64,000 nucleotides of DNA from Rotaria sp. Silwood1 (taxonomy: Eukaryota > Rotifera > Eurotatoria > Philodinida > Philodinidae): the NCBI GenBank assembly GCA_905250075.1, contig CAJNOP010000388.1, positions 1 to 64,000 on the forward strand, read 5' to 3'. Shown here piece after piece: positions 40,901 to 52,464 of this stretch; positions within the stretch are counted from its first letter, which is position 1; every line of letters starts with the position of its first letter. A model generated the notes under the pieces. That model did not search any database. It was not told the DNA's origin and saw nothing but the letters and a program-made list of their open reading frames with translations. The translations under genes were made by a program, and so were the position numbers.

Positions 40901-43900
40901 TATAGCTATTGAAGCTAAACTTAATGATGTACCAATATCTAATCAAGAAGAAACACAAGAACAAACAAAACCAATAATAAAATCTGATGAACAAGAAATA
41001 GTAAAAGAAGAAATTATTGAAGATTTTTCACCTGTATTTAAACCATTTCTTAATCGTATTGGACAACTTATTATTAATCCTGTTGGTCGTTCAAAACAAT
41101 TTTTTATAAAGCATAATCAAGAATTACAAAATTTTGATTTTGTTAAAAGAATTTCATCGGAAAATAATGAAATATTAATTAAAGAATCTTCATCATTAAT
41201 TGAAGAACAATCGACTAAAGAAAAAAATATTAATATTGATCGATATATTCCACTTGGTCGTGGACATAAAATGCATACAGAATCATCATCGATAGTAGAA
41301 AATATTCTTCATCGACCACAATCAATACCAATATCAAATACAGTTGGTTTTCAACATTCAGACGAATATTCACCATTTCAAACATTAGTAAATACTCAAC
41401 AATCATCAATTAATTCAAATGTAACAACACCATCCGAAATTGGACCAAGTAAAATGATACAAAATGAAACAAAAACTGAACAAATTGAAGAAGAAGATGA
41501 AATCTTTGAGGTAATTTATAAATTAATCGAAATTAAATTATTTTACCTGAAAACATCACCCATTGATATCTTCGGCTTGAAAGAATATCCTCATCTTGCA
41601 GTATGGAGTACTGCTTAATAGCAAATTTAATAACTCAATATCTTCTCTTTAAGTATGACCCTTATCCAAGGTCATTCCATAGCTGGCGGTGCTGAGTTTT
41701 GTATAGAGTACTTTGTAAATACGTGTCGAATAGTGCAGTCAGTGAGTCATCACTCTGTTTGAACTCATAAGATAGAGAAAACTCTCAGAAGAATTCATCC
41801 GATTGCTACTTTGTTCTAGAGAAACAGTCACAACAAGTTTCTCTAAAACTAACATTACTTTATTTTCTATTAAAAGAAAAGCAATTTCAATATATTAATA
41901 AAAGAACATTTCTACGAGCTGATTTTTTTAAACTTATATAATGGGTACAGCCGATGAGAAGAATTTAACGGGGTTACCGACACTAACATATTTCACCAGA
42001 AGGTACTAGACAGAAAAGAACTTAATTGAAAGTACCAGCGAGAATATACGATGGTTTGCAAAAAAAAACAAACTTGGAACAGTCTGTTCTAGATTGTCTT
42101 GCACCATTTCTTTTTGCGCTTATGGCAAACTTATACAAAGCAGATTACCTACTAAAAACATTCACATATTTGCTTAATTTTTTTCTTATGGCTGTTTAAT
42201 AATAAGCTCACATGATAAAAAACAAGCAATCTAAAATCACATCACATTTCTCCATTACATTACTGAAATACAGAAATTCGTTCTACCAGAAAAATCCATC
42301 AACTTATGAAGATACTCTTGCCTGCAACTAGTTCCAAGCTGAAAAATCTCAAAATTCAAGGTGCTCTCTAGAATATCAAGCAGCCAATGATCGAAAATGC
42401 AGCTGAACAATAGATCAATTTATTAGACGAAATAATAAAGAGATATTGAAAGAATCTGCTAAAACGTTACGCGTCTATGATAAATTAAGTTTCCATGTGC
42501 GCTATCTCCCGGCATTTGAATTGTCTTTAATACGAAAATTAAAGAATTTTATAATCAATTTGATCAATAGTAAGAAAAAAGAAAAAATAAATATCAAATT
42601 AGATATTCTAAAACTATAAACTGATATGTATTAAATATATAAATTTATTTTTGAAAACAGTATAATCAGTCATTAATACGGGCTAAAGATTTGTTCTAAT
42701 TATTTTTGTAAACCACTCATACAGAAAGAAAATTGATGTACCGAACTATAAAAATGTAAACAAAATATGTCTCTTGAACAAAAATGCTAACTGCCGTAAC
42801 ATACAATTTTATTTGATGATATTATTTTACGTACTTATTATGCCTAACGAACACATGGATGAAATAGAGACAAATAAGTTTTAAAGAAACTATTTTCTTG
42901 CAATAATCGAATAAACCCTTTTTGAAGTTTTTTTTTTCCTCCACTTTACGAGTCCTGCCAATGCGCTCAAACGGAAGGTATTAGTGAGTAATACACAACA
43001 AAATCTTTTTATATGAGTTTTGTTTGTTTTGACATATAAGTATGTTAAATTGTTAGTCATGATATAGAATGATCTGTTTCTTCGCAGTTATGTTATTATT
43101 TTATTTGTATAAAGTTAGAAACTTATTTACTATAAAGTAATTTTTTTTTGAAAAATGTACTATAATGTCGATTCGAAATCATCCGTTTTTTTTTCTATCA
43201 TTAAGATCTCATCTCTTGAATGAAGGTCATAATAGAAACTGCTGATTTCTATATTTTATCGATGAAAAACTATTTAAAGTAGTTATAGAATGTTGTTTAA
43301 CGTACTATTAATTCTAATAAAATATTTAGCAGAAAGATCATGTTATTTATGAATCTATATTGAAAACGAAATATCTCTTGGGAAATCATTTTTCATGTTT
43401 TACACTATGGATTGGGTCAAAGTGATCGAAATTGTTACGAATGTATTTCTTTCTTCTTTCAGCTTTTCAAAACAATTTCTGCATATATTATGTTTGATTG
43501 AATCTATCTTGACTTTTTTCTAATGACAATTCTAAATGATTAATATATTGGCATTTAGCATATCTAAATTAGGACTGTTTTATGTATGACAAGAATCATT
43601 AATTTGACATTCTTGAGTGAATTTTGATGCTAAACTTCCAGGTTTTTCTAACAACAACATAGAGTCAAGCTAATAGAAATATTTTTTGGTTTTTTTGTTG
43701 TTTTAATTATTAAAATTCAATATCAAAACGATTTTTGTTTTGAATTGACATAGTCATAAATAATAAGAAGTGTAAAGAATAGAATTTTTCTAAAGAAATT
43801 CTTACAATAAACTACATTGAAATCTTTCAAATTCTAAACATTAAATGTTCTTACTCGATTCTATCTTAACAAAAAAAAAAATTCTCTTACATTCATAAAA

Positions 43901-45012
43901 ATCAATTATAATTTTTTTGTTTTTTTTTGTTTCTTTGAAAGGATACGATCGATACAATTCCAGCAGCTAATAAACCATTAGAATTAAAACAAGAACCTAA
44001 TGATGATTATGATGATGATGATCAAATGATGTTTATTTTTGGTCCTAAATTATTTTCTCAACTTCGTCAAATAAAAGATATGGAAGATGAACAACGTCGT
44101 CAAGCAGATTTTCCTGTACATCGTAATCGTAATCGTCATATGCGTAATAATAATAATAATAATTTAAAACCAAATAATCAAGATAATATTATTAATAATA
44201 ATGATGATGATGGAAATAATGAAATAAATGAACAAAAAATTCATGCACCAAATATGAGTCGTTATGAACCATTTATTGATGAACGTGGTCCATTAACACA
44301 AGAACAAATTGATTATAAACAAACACAACGTAAAACACGTCTTTTTTGGGAACAAACATCACGTGATATTTATTTAACAATTGGTTTTTATAATGTTGAT
44401 TCAACACAAACACGTGTTGAATTTGAACAAAATTTAATTTATTGTCGTACAAAAATTCGTACATATGATCGTTATGTTCGAATTTATTTAGCATATAATA
44501 TTATACCTGAAAAATGTTTATTTCAAGTACGTCGTTCAAATATATTATTAACTATACGTAAAGCTAATGAAGGTTTTATGTGGACAACATTAACAAATCG
44601 ACCAATTGAACCACGACCAGATTTTTTTATTATTGATTATGGTAGTGATGATGAATCTGATACAGAAAAACGTCGTCGAACTGTTAATCAACAATGGGAA
44701 CAAATACGTGATGAGAAAAATAAATTAAAATTGAATAATAATGATGATAATAAATATCTTATCGATGATATTGATGATGATGAACATCATCAACAACAAC
44801 AACAACAACAACAACAACAAATTGATAAGTTAAATAATATTGATGATGATGATAACAATCAACAAGAATTAACTGATACATCATCTGATTGTCATTCAAC
44901 TGATTCAGATGATTGTTATTATGAAGATCAAGTACCAGCTAATCATATACCACAAGGTTATGATGAAGCTGATTATGATCATCGTTTTTATGGACAACAA
45001 ATACGATCTTAA
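34935..45012 (+). CDS. TDRD12: TDRD12-like piRNA-pathway protein: degenerate DEAD helicase, CCCH finger, Tudor, CS domain
   Basis: Five exons: 34935-35050, 35107-35596, 36828-38248, 40490-41510, 43942-45012 (1372 aa; every junction keeps phase). The DEAD-type RecA domains are damaged: the Walker A region is HPTTRETT (80-87) and the DEAD box is DQFD (204-207). A CCCH-type finger (C494, C503, C512, H516) follows. A Tudor domain is split by intron 3: the first half ends near NNKVHRVYVYEQE and the second contains VVFSLDTGITFTLKSNEHLY...YPPLATEIILCNICPLD. An acidic linker leads to a CS/p23-like domain (about 1146-1238, FWEQTSRDIYLTIGFYN to FMWTTLTNRP), then a polyQ run (about 1299-1309) and an acidic tail. 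Family members (TDRD12, fly SoYb/BoYb) act in cytoplasmic nuage in piRNA production. The apparent stop at 38250 lies inside the gtaatt donor. Three introns are 1.2-2.4 kb and carry repeats. Confidence 0.83.
35951..36446. repeat. Large foldback (inverted repeat) inside TDRD12 intron 2
   Basis: Two arms of about 235 bp, 35951-36185 and about 36209-36446, are imperfect reverse complements around a loop of about 25 bp. Matching landmarks include TTTTATTGAATT, AACAGAATTTTRAC, TGAAATTTCG, GGTCGAATGATC, CTTAAAA and TTTTGGCAA/CTTGGCAA (left arm against the reverse complement of the right arm). There is no coding content. It looks like a foldback transposon or MITE, and the transcript would form a long hairpin. 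Confidence 0.7.
38787..39006. repeat. Inverted-repeat element in TDRD12 intron 3
   Basis: About 45 bp ends are reverse complements of each other: the left arm begins TTTTTTGTTTG, continues AAAGAGCGTG and ends CTATGAGAGCC (38787-38834). The right arm (about 38957-39006) reads GGCTCTTATAG...GCACGCTCTTTCAAAC. About 120 bp of non-coding DNA lies between. No clear target duplication was seen. A small non-autonomous element is likely. Confidence 0.5.
41665..41750 (+). repeat. Dispersed repeat copy 1 (TDRD12 intron 4)
   Basis: This stretch is similar, in the same orientation, to 58459-58542 in the LRRD1-like gene. Shared words are TCATTCCAT-GCTGG near its start and AATACGTGTCGAA in its second half, at matching spacing, with scattered differences between. 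No coding potential is shared. The pair defines an unnamed old repeat family. Confidence 0.45.
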
Positions 45013-45145
45013 AATTTTCAGTCAGATATTAACTGTTATTGTGAGCTGTTTTTTTTCTTGTTATAGCGAAAAGATAATATATCTATTCATGTCTTTCAAG
45101 ATATATTAGTTTTCTTCTTTTTTTTTTTTTGTTTATTTGTAGATA

Positions 45146-46576
45146 ATGCCTATCGAAGATTTATCTGATGAAGGTCTTCCTAAAGTACCTAATCTTGATT
45201 TAGCACAAATAAAATTTTTATTAACACTTAAACCAAATGATGTAATATTAAAAGAAAAACTTTTAAATGAAATTAAACAAAATAATATGACATCATTTTA
45301 TAATGAATGTATAAAAGATGGTCAATTATCATCGGATGAAAAACTTCTTCAAACAATGCGTACAATAAATGATGAAAAACTTAAAGAATTTGATGAAAAA
45401 ATTCAAGAATCAGAAAAAAATTTTGGTGAAAGTGAAATACGTGAAAGTTATTTAGCTAAAGCCCAATATTTATGTACAATTATTGATCGTGAACAAGCAT
45501 TAACATGGTTAAGAAAAACATATGATAAAACTGTTACATTAGGAAATCGTCTTGATTTAATTTTTTATCAATTACGTTTAGGTTTATTTTATATGGATCA
45601 AGATTTAATTGAAAGAAATTTAGATAAAGCTAAAACATTAGTTGATGAAGGTGGTGATTGGGATAGACGTAATCGTATGAAAGTTTATCAAGGTTTACGT
45701 GCTATGTCAATACGAGATTTTAAATTAGCTGCTGAATTATTTCTTGATACAGTTGCTACATTTACATCATATGAATTAATGGATTATCAAACATTTGTTA
45801 CATATACAGTTATTTGTTCAGTTGTTGCACTTGAACGACCAAAATTACGTGAAAAAGGTATTCTTTTTTTGTCTTCATTAGTTCTTTAAATTATATAAAT
45901 ATATGTTCAACTTTGTTTCTATTAAAAACAAAAAAAAAAGAACATTAATTGAAATTTAAAAATAACTTATCTTACTCATATATATATTATAATTATTTTC
46001 AAAATAAGCTTAGAAACTTAATCTTTAATACAGATTACTTATTTGTTATCAAAAAAATAAAAGAACATTTAAATGATATAGAAAATTTGAATTTATTTTT
46101 TTTTATTTTTTTTTGTTCTAGTTATTCGTGGTAGTGAAATTCTTGAAATTCTACATGGACTTCCATTAATTAAAGAATATTTATTTTCACTTTATGAATG
46201 TCGTTATGCAGATTTTTTTCGTTGTTTAGCAAAAATTGAACAAGATTTACTTAGTAAAGATCGATATTTAGTACCACATGCAATATATTATGTACGTGAA
46301 ATGCGTATTATAGCATATAATCAATTATTACAATCATATTCATCATTGACACTTAAAGGTATGGCACAAGCATTTGGTTGTTCAGAAGGATTTCTTGATA
46401 AAGAATTATCACGTTTCATTGCCAATGGAAGACTCAATTGTAAAATTGATAAAGTACGTGAAATTATCGAAACAACAAGACCAGATTCAAAGAATTTTCT
46501 TTATCAAGAAGTCATAAAAAAGGGCGATTTATTACTTAATCGTGTGCAAAAATTAAGTCGTGTAATCAACATTTAA
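45146..46576 (+). CDS. PSMD6: 26S proteasome regulatory subunit PSMD6 (Rpn7)
   Basis: Two exons, 45146-45857 and 46122-46576 (388 aa; human 389). It starts [21 protein letters not shown] helical-repeat region follows ([57 protein letters not shown]), then the C-terminal PCI domain ([40 protein letters not shown]). Rpn7 is a lid subunit that helps assemble and stabilise the 19S regulatory particle. The start is fixed by family N-terminal wording. A strong acceptor (polypyrimidine then TAG at 45140-45142) stands 3 nt before the ATG, suggesting a 5' UTR intron or spliced-leader addition. The TDRD12 stop is only 133 bp upstream on the same strand. Confidence 0.96.
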
Positions 46577-47129
46577 TTCAAAGAACTGAAAAAAAAAAAA
46601 AATCATTTAGATCAACATATTGACGTCATTTTTTTTTTTTTATATATGTATATGCTTATAAGAAATGTGAATAAAACAAGAGCAAAAAGAAAACAAAAAT
46701 TTAAATGAACATGACGTGAATAGATTCTATCATGTGTTATTTTATGACAGTAATAATCAAAAAAAAGAAGAAACACAAGATCGGAAAAACAAGTAGTTAC
46801 ACTCATGCTATGATAATTCAGGAGATATATTTAGTCTATAATATTATGCATTTTCATGTTATTTGTAATCTTATTTTTAGAATGTATGTAAAACTGTTTT
46901 TAATACGTGATGAGAACGAACAGACATATAAACAAATCGATATATAATCATGGACTTATTATCGGTTATTTTATTCATTTCTTTGTTAGTTTTCATGTCA
47001 GTTTTTGTTTTTGCGTATAATTAATTCATATATACGTCATTGATATAGATATATATATACATATATATGTATATGTCTGTGTTATTTTGTAGTTATTATT
47101 GCCTGTTGTTTTTAGAAAAAAAAAAAAAA

Positions 47130-47139
47130 NNNNNNNNNN
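47130..47139. other. Assembly gap (10 N)
   Basis: Ten undetermined bases sit between a poly-A run and a poly-T run. This probably marks a poorly resolved homopolymer or hairpin. Confidence 0.99.
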
Positions 47140-50100
47140 TTTTTTTTTTTTTTGTTGTTTTCTCAAGTAAGAAGTTATTCGATTCTTATAATCATCAGAA
47201 ATACTTGATCAAGATCATATTACGACATGAAAATTTTTGTTTTTGACAGAGATTCTTCGTCGTATCTTTTATGTTATGATGAATGTTAATAATATCCATT
47301 TATATTCTCTTAATTTTTAGTAAGTAAAAGCGAGATACGATAATCTATTTCTAGATATTCTTATCTTACGTCCTTCTGTGACAAGTCGATTACATAAATA
47401 TTTATTTGTTTTTTTCTCTTTTGTTACTTCATAAACAAATATTAAATACGATTAAAAAATGAAAATAGAAAAAGAACAAGAAAAACCCGGTAAATCTTTT
47501 GTTCTTGAGTTTTGTTGACTATCATAAATTGATTTCTCAATGATGTTGTTGTCTATGTTAAAAAAAAAAAAGAAACAGAGAGAATGAGAGAAGAGAGAAA
47601 AAAATTGCGAACAAGAATAAGATGTCATTTACAACGGAGCGTTATTTGCCCTTTCCACCACCTTCATTATCAAAACATAAGTGACAAGCACTACCCGTTG
47701 GTTTTTTTTTTATTGTTAATCAAGTGTAGAGAACTAGATATATTGATATTCTGCTAACTCTTTTCCATCGATATACATGTATATATTCAGATAGCAAAAA
47801 GAAAAGAAAGAAATGATTGAGTCTTATTATAATTAAACATGTCGGTACTTTTTTTTCTCTTATCGGTTATTGACAAACTTTTTTTTTCTTTTTTCTTTTT
47901 TTTGTTAAAATCCTATTTATATAATGAAGAAACAATCGGTATAGACTAAGTTCTTTTCTTTCTGATCATTCTTCGGCTGTCAGTTAGAATTTCCTTGTAA
48001 TAATTAATGAAGCGAATGCAAGCAAGCAAACAAACAAATGAAATTGTTCGAGCAAATGGGTTAAAACAATATTTTGGTTTATAATATGACAAAGTGTTAA
48101 ATGTTTGACAAAGTTTTGATAAACAACGAAAATTTGGTTCGTTGTCATAGTAATTATCTTTCAATTTTGATTATCTAGATTATCTCTTATTGTCAATATT
48201 AATGAATAACTTTTATGTTAAGTATTCAGTTTTATATATATATAGATGAGAAAAGTCAAGATAGAGAAAAACAGCTGATAGAAATGTGAAGAAAATATTG
48301 TCAAGGTTCATCATGACGTCGATAGCTTACATGATCAACAAACGGAAGAAAGAGGAATTATGTATGACGTCAATATGTGTCGACTTTACTGTTAGTCAAT
48401 GTCAACAATCATTTCACTACTATTACGTAAGTTATCTATTGATAAAAAAAAATTTTTTTTTTCTCCATGTTTCTACAACTTCTCATCCATCTATCTTAGC
48501 CAAGGAAAAATTCTTATACTGATATATCTATTTATATATGTGAGACTATTATCTTTCAGAAAAAGATAAAGGAATTTAGTATGGCCGAATTAGCGAAGAT
48601 ATTGAGTATACATAAAACAGATCATCATTATTTCCGTTTTAAGCTTTTCTATAGATATTTCTCTAATGATGTCAGACGATTTATTCAATCTTAGTATTTC
48701 CTCTTGGTATGATCAGATTGCATTTAGCTTTTGTGTATATGCGCATTTTTTTTTTTCAATCATATTTTTGCTATCCTATAGTCTTGATTAGTAAGGAGAG
48801 ATTTATCATGCAAACGATGAATACTTGAGTAGTAGAAAATTGTTTTCTTATTTTCTATTTCCGTCCTTAACTACACCAACTCATCATCAGTATGCTTCTA
48901 TTTGACATTGTGGTCGAGCTAAAGAAAAATTCTCAAAAGCAATCATCAATTTGAAGTGAAAAAAAGTTTTCCTCTCATGTATACATGTATAATGGAACTG
49001 ATTCTTGAGCTACTTGCCGACGGGCAATTGAACGATCGGCAAAGTATATAGTTAAGAGTGAAAATTGAACGAGAGTAATCAATCGATCGATAGTGCCGCT
49101 TATATTCTACTTACTGTTGTTACTCTTTTTATTTCCGGTAACGTGTCCGAGAAGATAGTTATCTAGGCCTCGAAAATGCCAAGTGCTCTTTAGGATTCTA
49201 TTACAAGAAATATAAGTAAGAAAAAAACAGAATTTATTCGAGAGGTTTAATTTTTTTCTGTTATGTCGAAAATATGGAAGATAAAAAAAAAAAATAATTC
49301 CAACCATTTCATATTTAGTCGTTATAGGTCAATGTCAAGAGATTGAATTATCTTTCACTGTTGACGTTCTTCAATCCTATCACGTTTTTTTTCTTCTCAT
49401 TATTCTTTGCCTTGTTCGCGTGTCATCCGCTCTGAGGACGCTTTTGAAATGCACAAAAAAAGACGCGATAGTAAAGAATCATTGTTGTTTCTCTTTTTTT
49501 TTTGTGTGTATGCGTGTATGTGAAACCCGTGCATGCTATTGTTGTCCTCGGACTTTTTTTTTCTTCATCGTTTAATTGCTCTGCTTTCTCCTCTTCATAT
49601 ACCGCAATAAGAACAGCTGTAGACATACAACCACATATGAAGTAAACGGATGATTAGAGTTCGAACTATATATTAACAAGGTAGGAGAGAGCAAAGACAC
49701 AAATTGTACTTGGAAAGAAGGTAAGCATCAGAAACAAATGCATTTCATTTTATCTCAAAATATCTGAAATCTTTTATAAACGTGATACATTTCAACAAGA
49801 AAGTTTATATTAGAAAAAAACAATTAAATTATACAATAGAAAAACAAGAAGAGTAAACGTTACGTTCGTAAAGAAAATCTTTAAAAATACTCCTTCACTA
49901 TTTGTCAAAATCAACGAAGAGAAAATAAAAGCAGAAGGAAGAAGAAAAAAAATGATTCCGCAGTTAATGGTAAGTATGTGTATACATGACGGAAGAAATT
50001 TCATTTCATTTCATCATATGTATACATTTATTAACATTACAACTGTAATTCGCATGCATTGATAAAAAGCAGAAAAAAAAGATGCAACAAATGACATATG

Positions 50101-50685
50101 CACAAACACCTTGTTTGATTGACGTCACACGATTTTAAGGTAAGTTCAAGTAAGAAATAATACGATCAATTAATCAATCAATCAATTCAAGTATCTTTAC
50201 TTGGTAACAAATTGATTTGTCCTTGAAAATATCTATTAAGGTTTTCCTGTTTAATTTTACCCAGGGGCAGACTCTGTGTATAGACATTTTATTTTTACGC
50301 AGAATATTTTTCTTTTCATCTTGTTTGTATCAAAATAGTATTTTACATAAGACAGAGACAAAAAAAGAAAACGAATAACACAATTTATAACTATTAAGAT
50401 AAGGTTTTTCGCATCATAGACTTTGATTTCAATGAGTAATACGAAATAAAAAAAATCATTCTTCGAAGTAGTGTTAATCATTTTTTTTATTACAATTAGT
50501 CAGTTATCATTTTTGTATATTCATTTCTAAATACAGTATAACCATTTGTTTTCGTATTGCTGGTACGAAGGCAATAGTGAACTAGACAGAAGCAAAAAAA
50601 AAAGAATGGAAGAGAAAAACAATGACGTCAACTGCTGTGCTTGTCTTGAACCACACGTCGTATTGTCTTGCTTTCTTTCTTTCTT

Positions 50686-50703
50686 TCGTCGTCGTCGTCG
50701 TCG
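50686..50703 (+). repeat. (TCG)6 microsatellite
   Basis: Six tandem TCG triplets directly follow a TTTC-rich tract. This is short and non-coding as far as can be seen. Confidence 0.85.
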
Positions 50704-51735
50704 TTTTTTTCATCGGTCATTCGCTTATGTATTCATCGTTATTTTTTTGTCCTTCGTTTTCATGTTTATCCCCCCCCTGGATCATTCATGACTATCAGGT
50801 ATTATATACTAGATTAAATGGCCTTTGCGACATTTATACTGTAGGTTCTGGTTTAATGAGGCGAAAAAAATCTAAGTTTATTTTTATTTTCTTCGCAGGC
50901 TATGTTTTTTTTTTACTTATATAGATATTTGTATGATAGAAGAAAAAAACGTAATCATTTCTATGTAATGATCGAAAGAAAGTGCAAGGAGAAAAAAAAA
51001 GAAAGAAAAACAGATGAATGTGTTCTTCTCGTCAATCAAGCATTATACTAATAAACAACAGTAATAAGACGAGCACGAGTAGGATAAGCGGTTCTTTATT
51101 TTTCAACCCCTTGTCAAGGTAAATTAACGTCTGTAGTCATTAGAGCGGCTTTGCGGATGGTTGAATACTTTGACGTCTATTATATTTGTCTTGTATTAAT
51201 ATTGTTGGACTTTGTTCAAAAAAGAGACAATACTAAATGTATTGTTATATGATTCTTTTTCTTACTTTTACGATTCACGTATGTATCAGTTTTCGTTAAT
51301 TATATGTGACATAAGAATAGTTGCTTATGTAAAACAAACAGATTTCATCTTATTGTTTTTCACCCATTGTCAATAAACAGACTTCTATATAATTCAAGGA
51401 TATTTATTCATATATATTTGTTAGGTTGACCGACTGTTACCTTTAGTAAAGAAAGAAAAAAAAAGACTCACATGTTTTTCTCAGCGAGATCGATTTATTA
51501 TTACGTTATATCAACCTGATGATATGCCGTATGATTGACACGTACAAAAAATATCAAACGTAAAAAAACATTCTTGTATCTGTTTCTTTTTCGCATTTGA
51601 AAATTATTTTTTTTTTTATTGTTCTCTTCTATCAAGTGCATAGATCGATTCGAATAGATTCTCATTTGATTTTAGATTGAATAATAATAAATAACTTGAA
51701 AAAATTGATTTAAAATCTATACAATTTATATAAAT

Positions 51736-52464
51736 ATGTTTAGCAAGTGTCAAATTGTACCGGCACTTGCTTCAGCTGTTCATGGTGCAACTGAAGAACT
51801 TCCACTTATGCCTGACTCTCCTTCACCATTAATTAATCGTAGTCGATTAGCATCATCAACATCATCAACAACATCTCCACATTTAATAAATAGTGATTCA
51901 CATTCATCGAATAAAATTCGTTTAAATTCTATACCAACATATTCTCGAGCAACACCACAACTTGATGTACGAAAAGCATTTGCTTATTTTGATAAAAATC
52001 GTGATGGAAAATTAAGTATTAAAGAATTTAAATCAGTTATGCATGATTTAGGTTATAAAGCAGTTGATAAACGTTTTATAAAACAAATGTTTGCTGAAGC
52101 TAATCGAAATGGTAATAGACGTACATTAAGTTATGAAGAATTTGTAGATTTTCTTGAATCAAAATTAAATTTACAAACTCCAGGAATAAAAGAACCAACA
52201 ACAACTAATCATTCATCATTTTCTCAAGAAACAAATTCTTTACCATTACCAAAAATGCAACTTGATGTTGAAACATTATTTAATTGTTATGATTTAGATA
52301 AAAATGGTTATATTGAACCGAAAGAACTACGTAAAGTAATGAAACGTTTAACGGGAGAAAAATTATCTAAACAAGATATTGAAGAAATGATTAGTGTGGC
52401 CGATCGAAACGGTGATGGACTTTTAGATAAGAACGAATTTGCACTCTTATGCAATGCTTTTTAA
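51736..52464 (+). CDS. Calmodulin-like four-EF-hand protein with a long N-terminal extension
   Basis: A single-exon frame of 242 aa. Residues 1-75 are Ser/Thr/Pro-rich and probably disordered. Four EF hands then follow in two pairs separated by a Thr/Ser-rich linker. Loop 1 DKNRDGKLSIKE is canonical. Loop 2 (around NRNGNRRTLSYEE) carries extra and missing liganding residues and probably does not bind calcium. Loops 3 (DLDKNGYIEPKE) and 4 (DRNGDGLLDKNE) are canonical. The protein is likely a calcium sensor; no target or catalytic domain is attached, and an orthologue could not be named. A TTTTAG acceptor-like site near 51675 could end a 5' UTR intron. The ATG at 51736 lies in a typical AT-rich leader and no in-frame ATG precedes it nearby. 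Confidence 0.85.
   Translation: MFSKCQIVPALASAVHGATEELPLMPDSPSPLINRSRLASSTSSTTSPHLINSDSHSSNKIRLNSIPTYSRATPQLDVRKAFAYFDKNRDGKLSIKEFKSVMHDLGYKAVDKRFIKQMFAEANRNGNRRTLSYEEFVDFLESKLNLQTPGIKEPTTTNHSSFSQETNSLPLPKMQLDVETLFNCYDLDKNGYIEPKELRKVMKRLTGEKLSKQDIEEMISVADRNGDGLLDKNEFALLCNAF

Larger units (their letters stand above)
46577..51735. other. Long intergenic region with a small assembly gap and microsatellites
   Basis: About 5.2 kb without a supported exon. It contains many homopolymer runs, a 10 N gap at 47130-47139 between poly-A and poly-T, an AT-rich TATA-like tract near 47045-47075 and a (TCG)6 run at 50686-50703. Short open frames lack domain character. Regulatory DNA for the downstream EF-hand gene is possible, but nothing specific was seen. 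Confidence 0.5.

Noticed and set aside
44273-44494. Open frames opposite to TDRD12, IQCE and the cysteine-rich gene
   Set aside because: They are mirror frames produced by biased codon use of the real exons, without splice sites or domains of their own.
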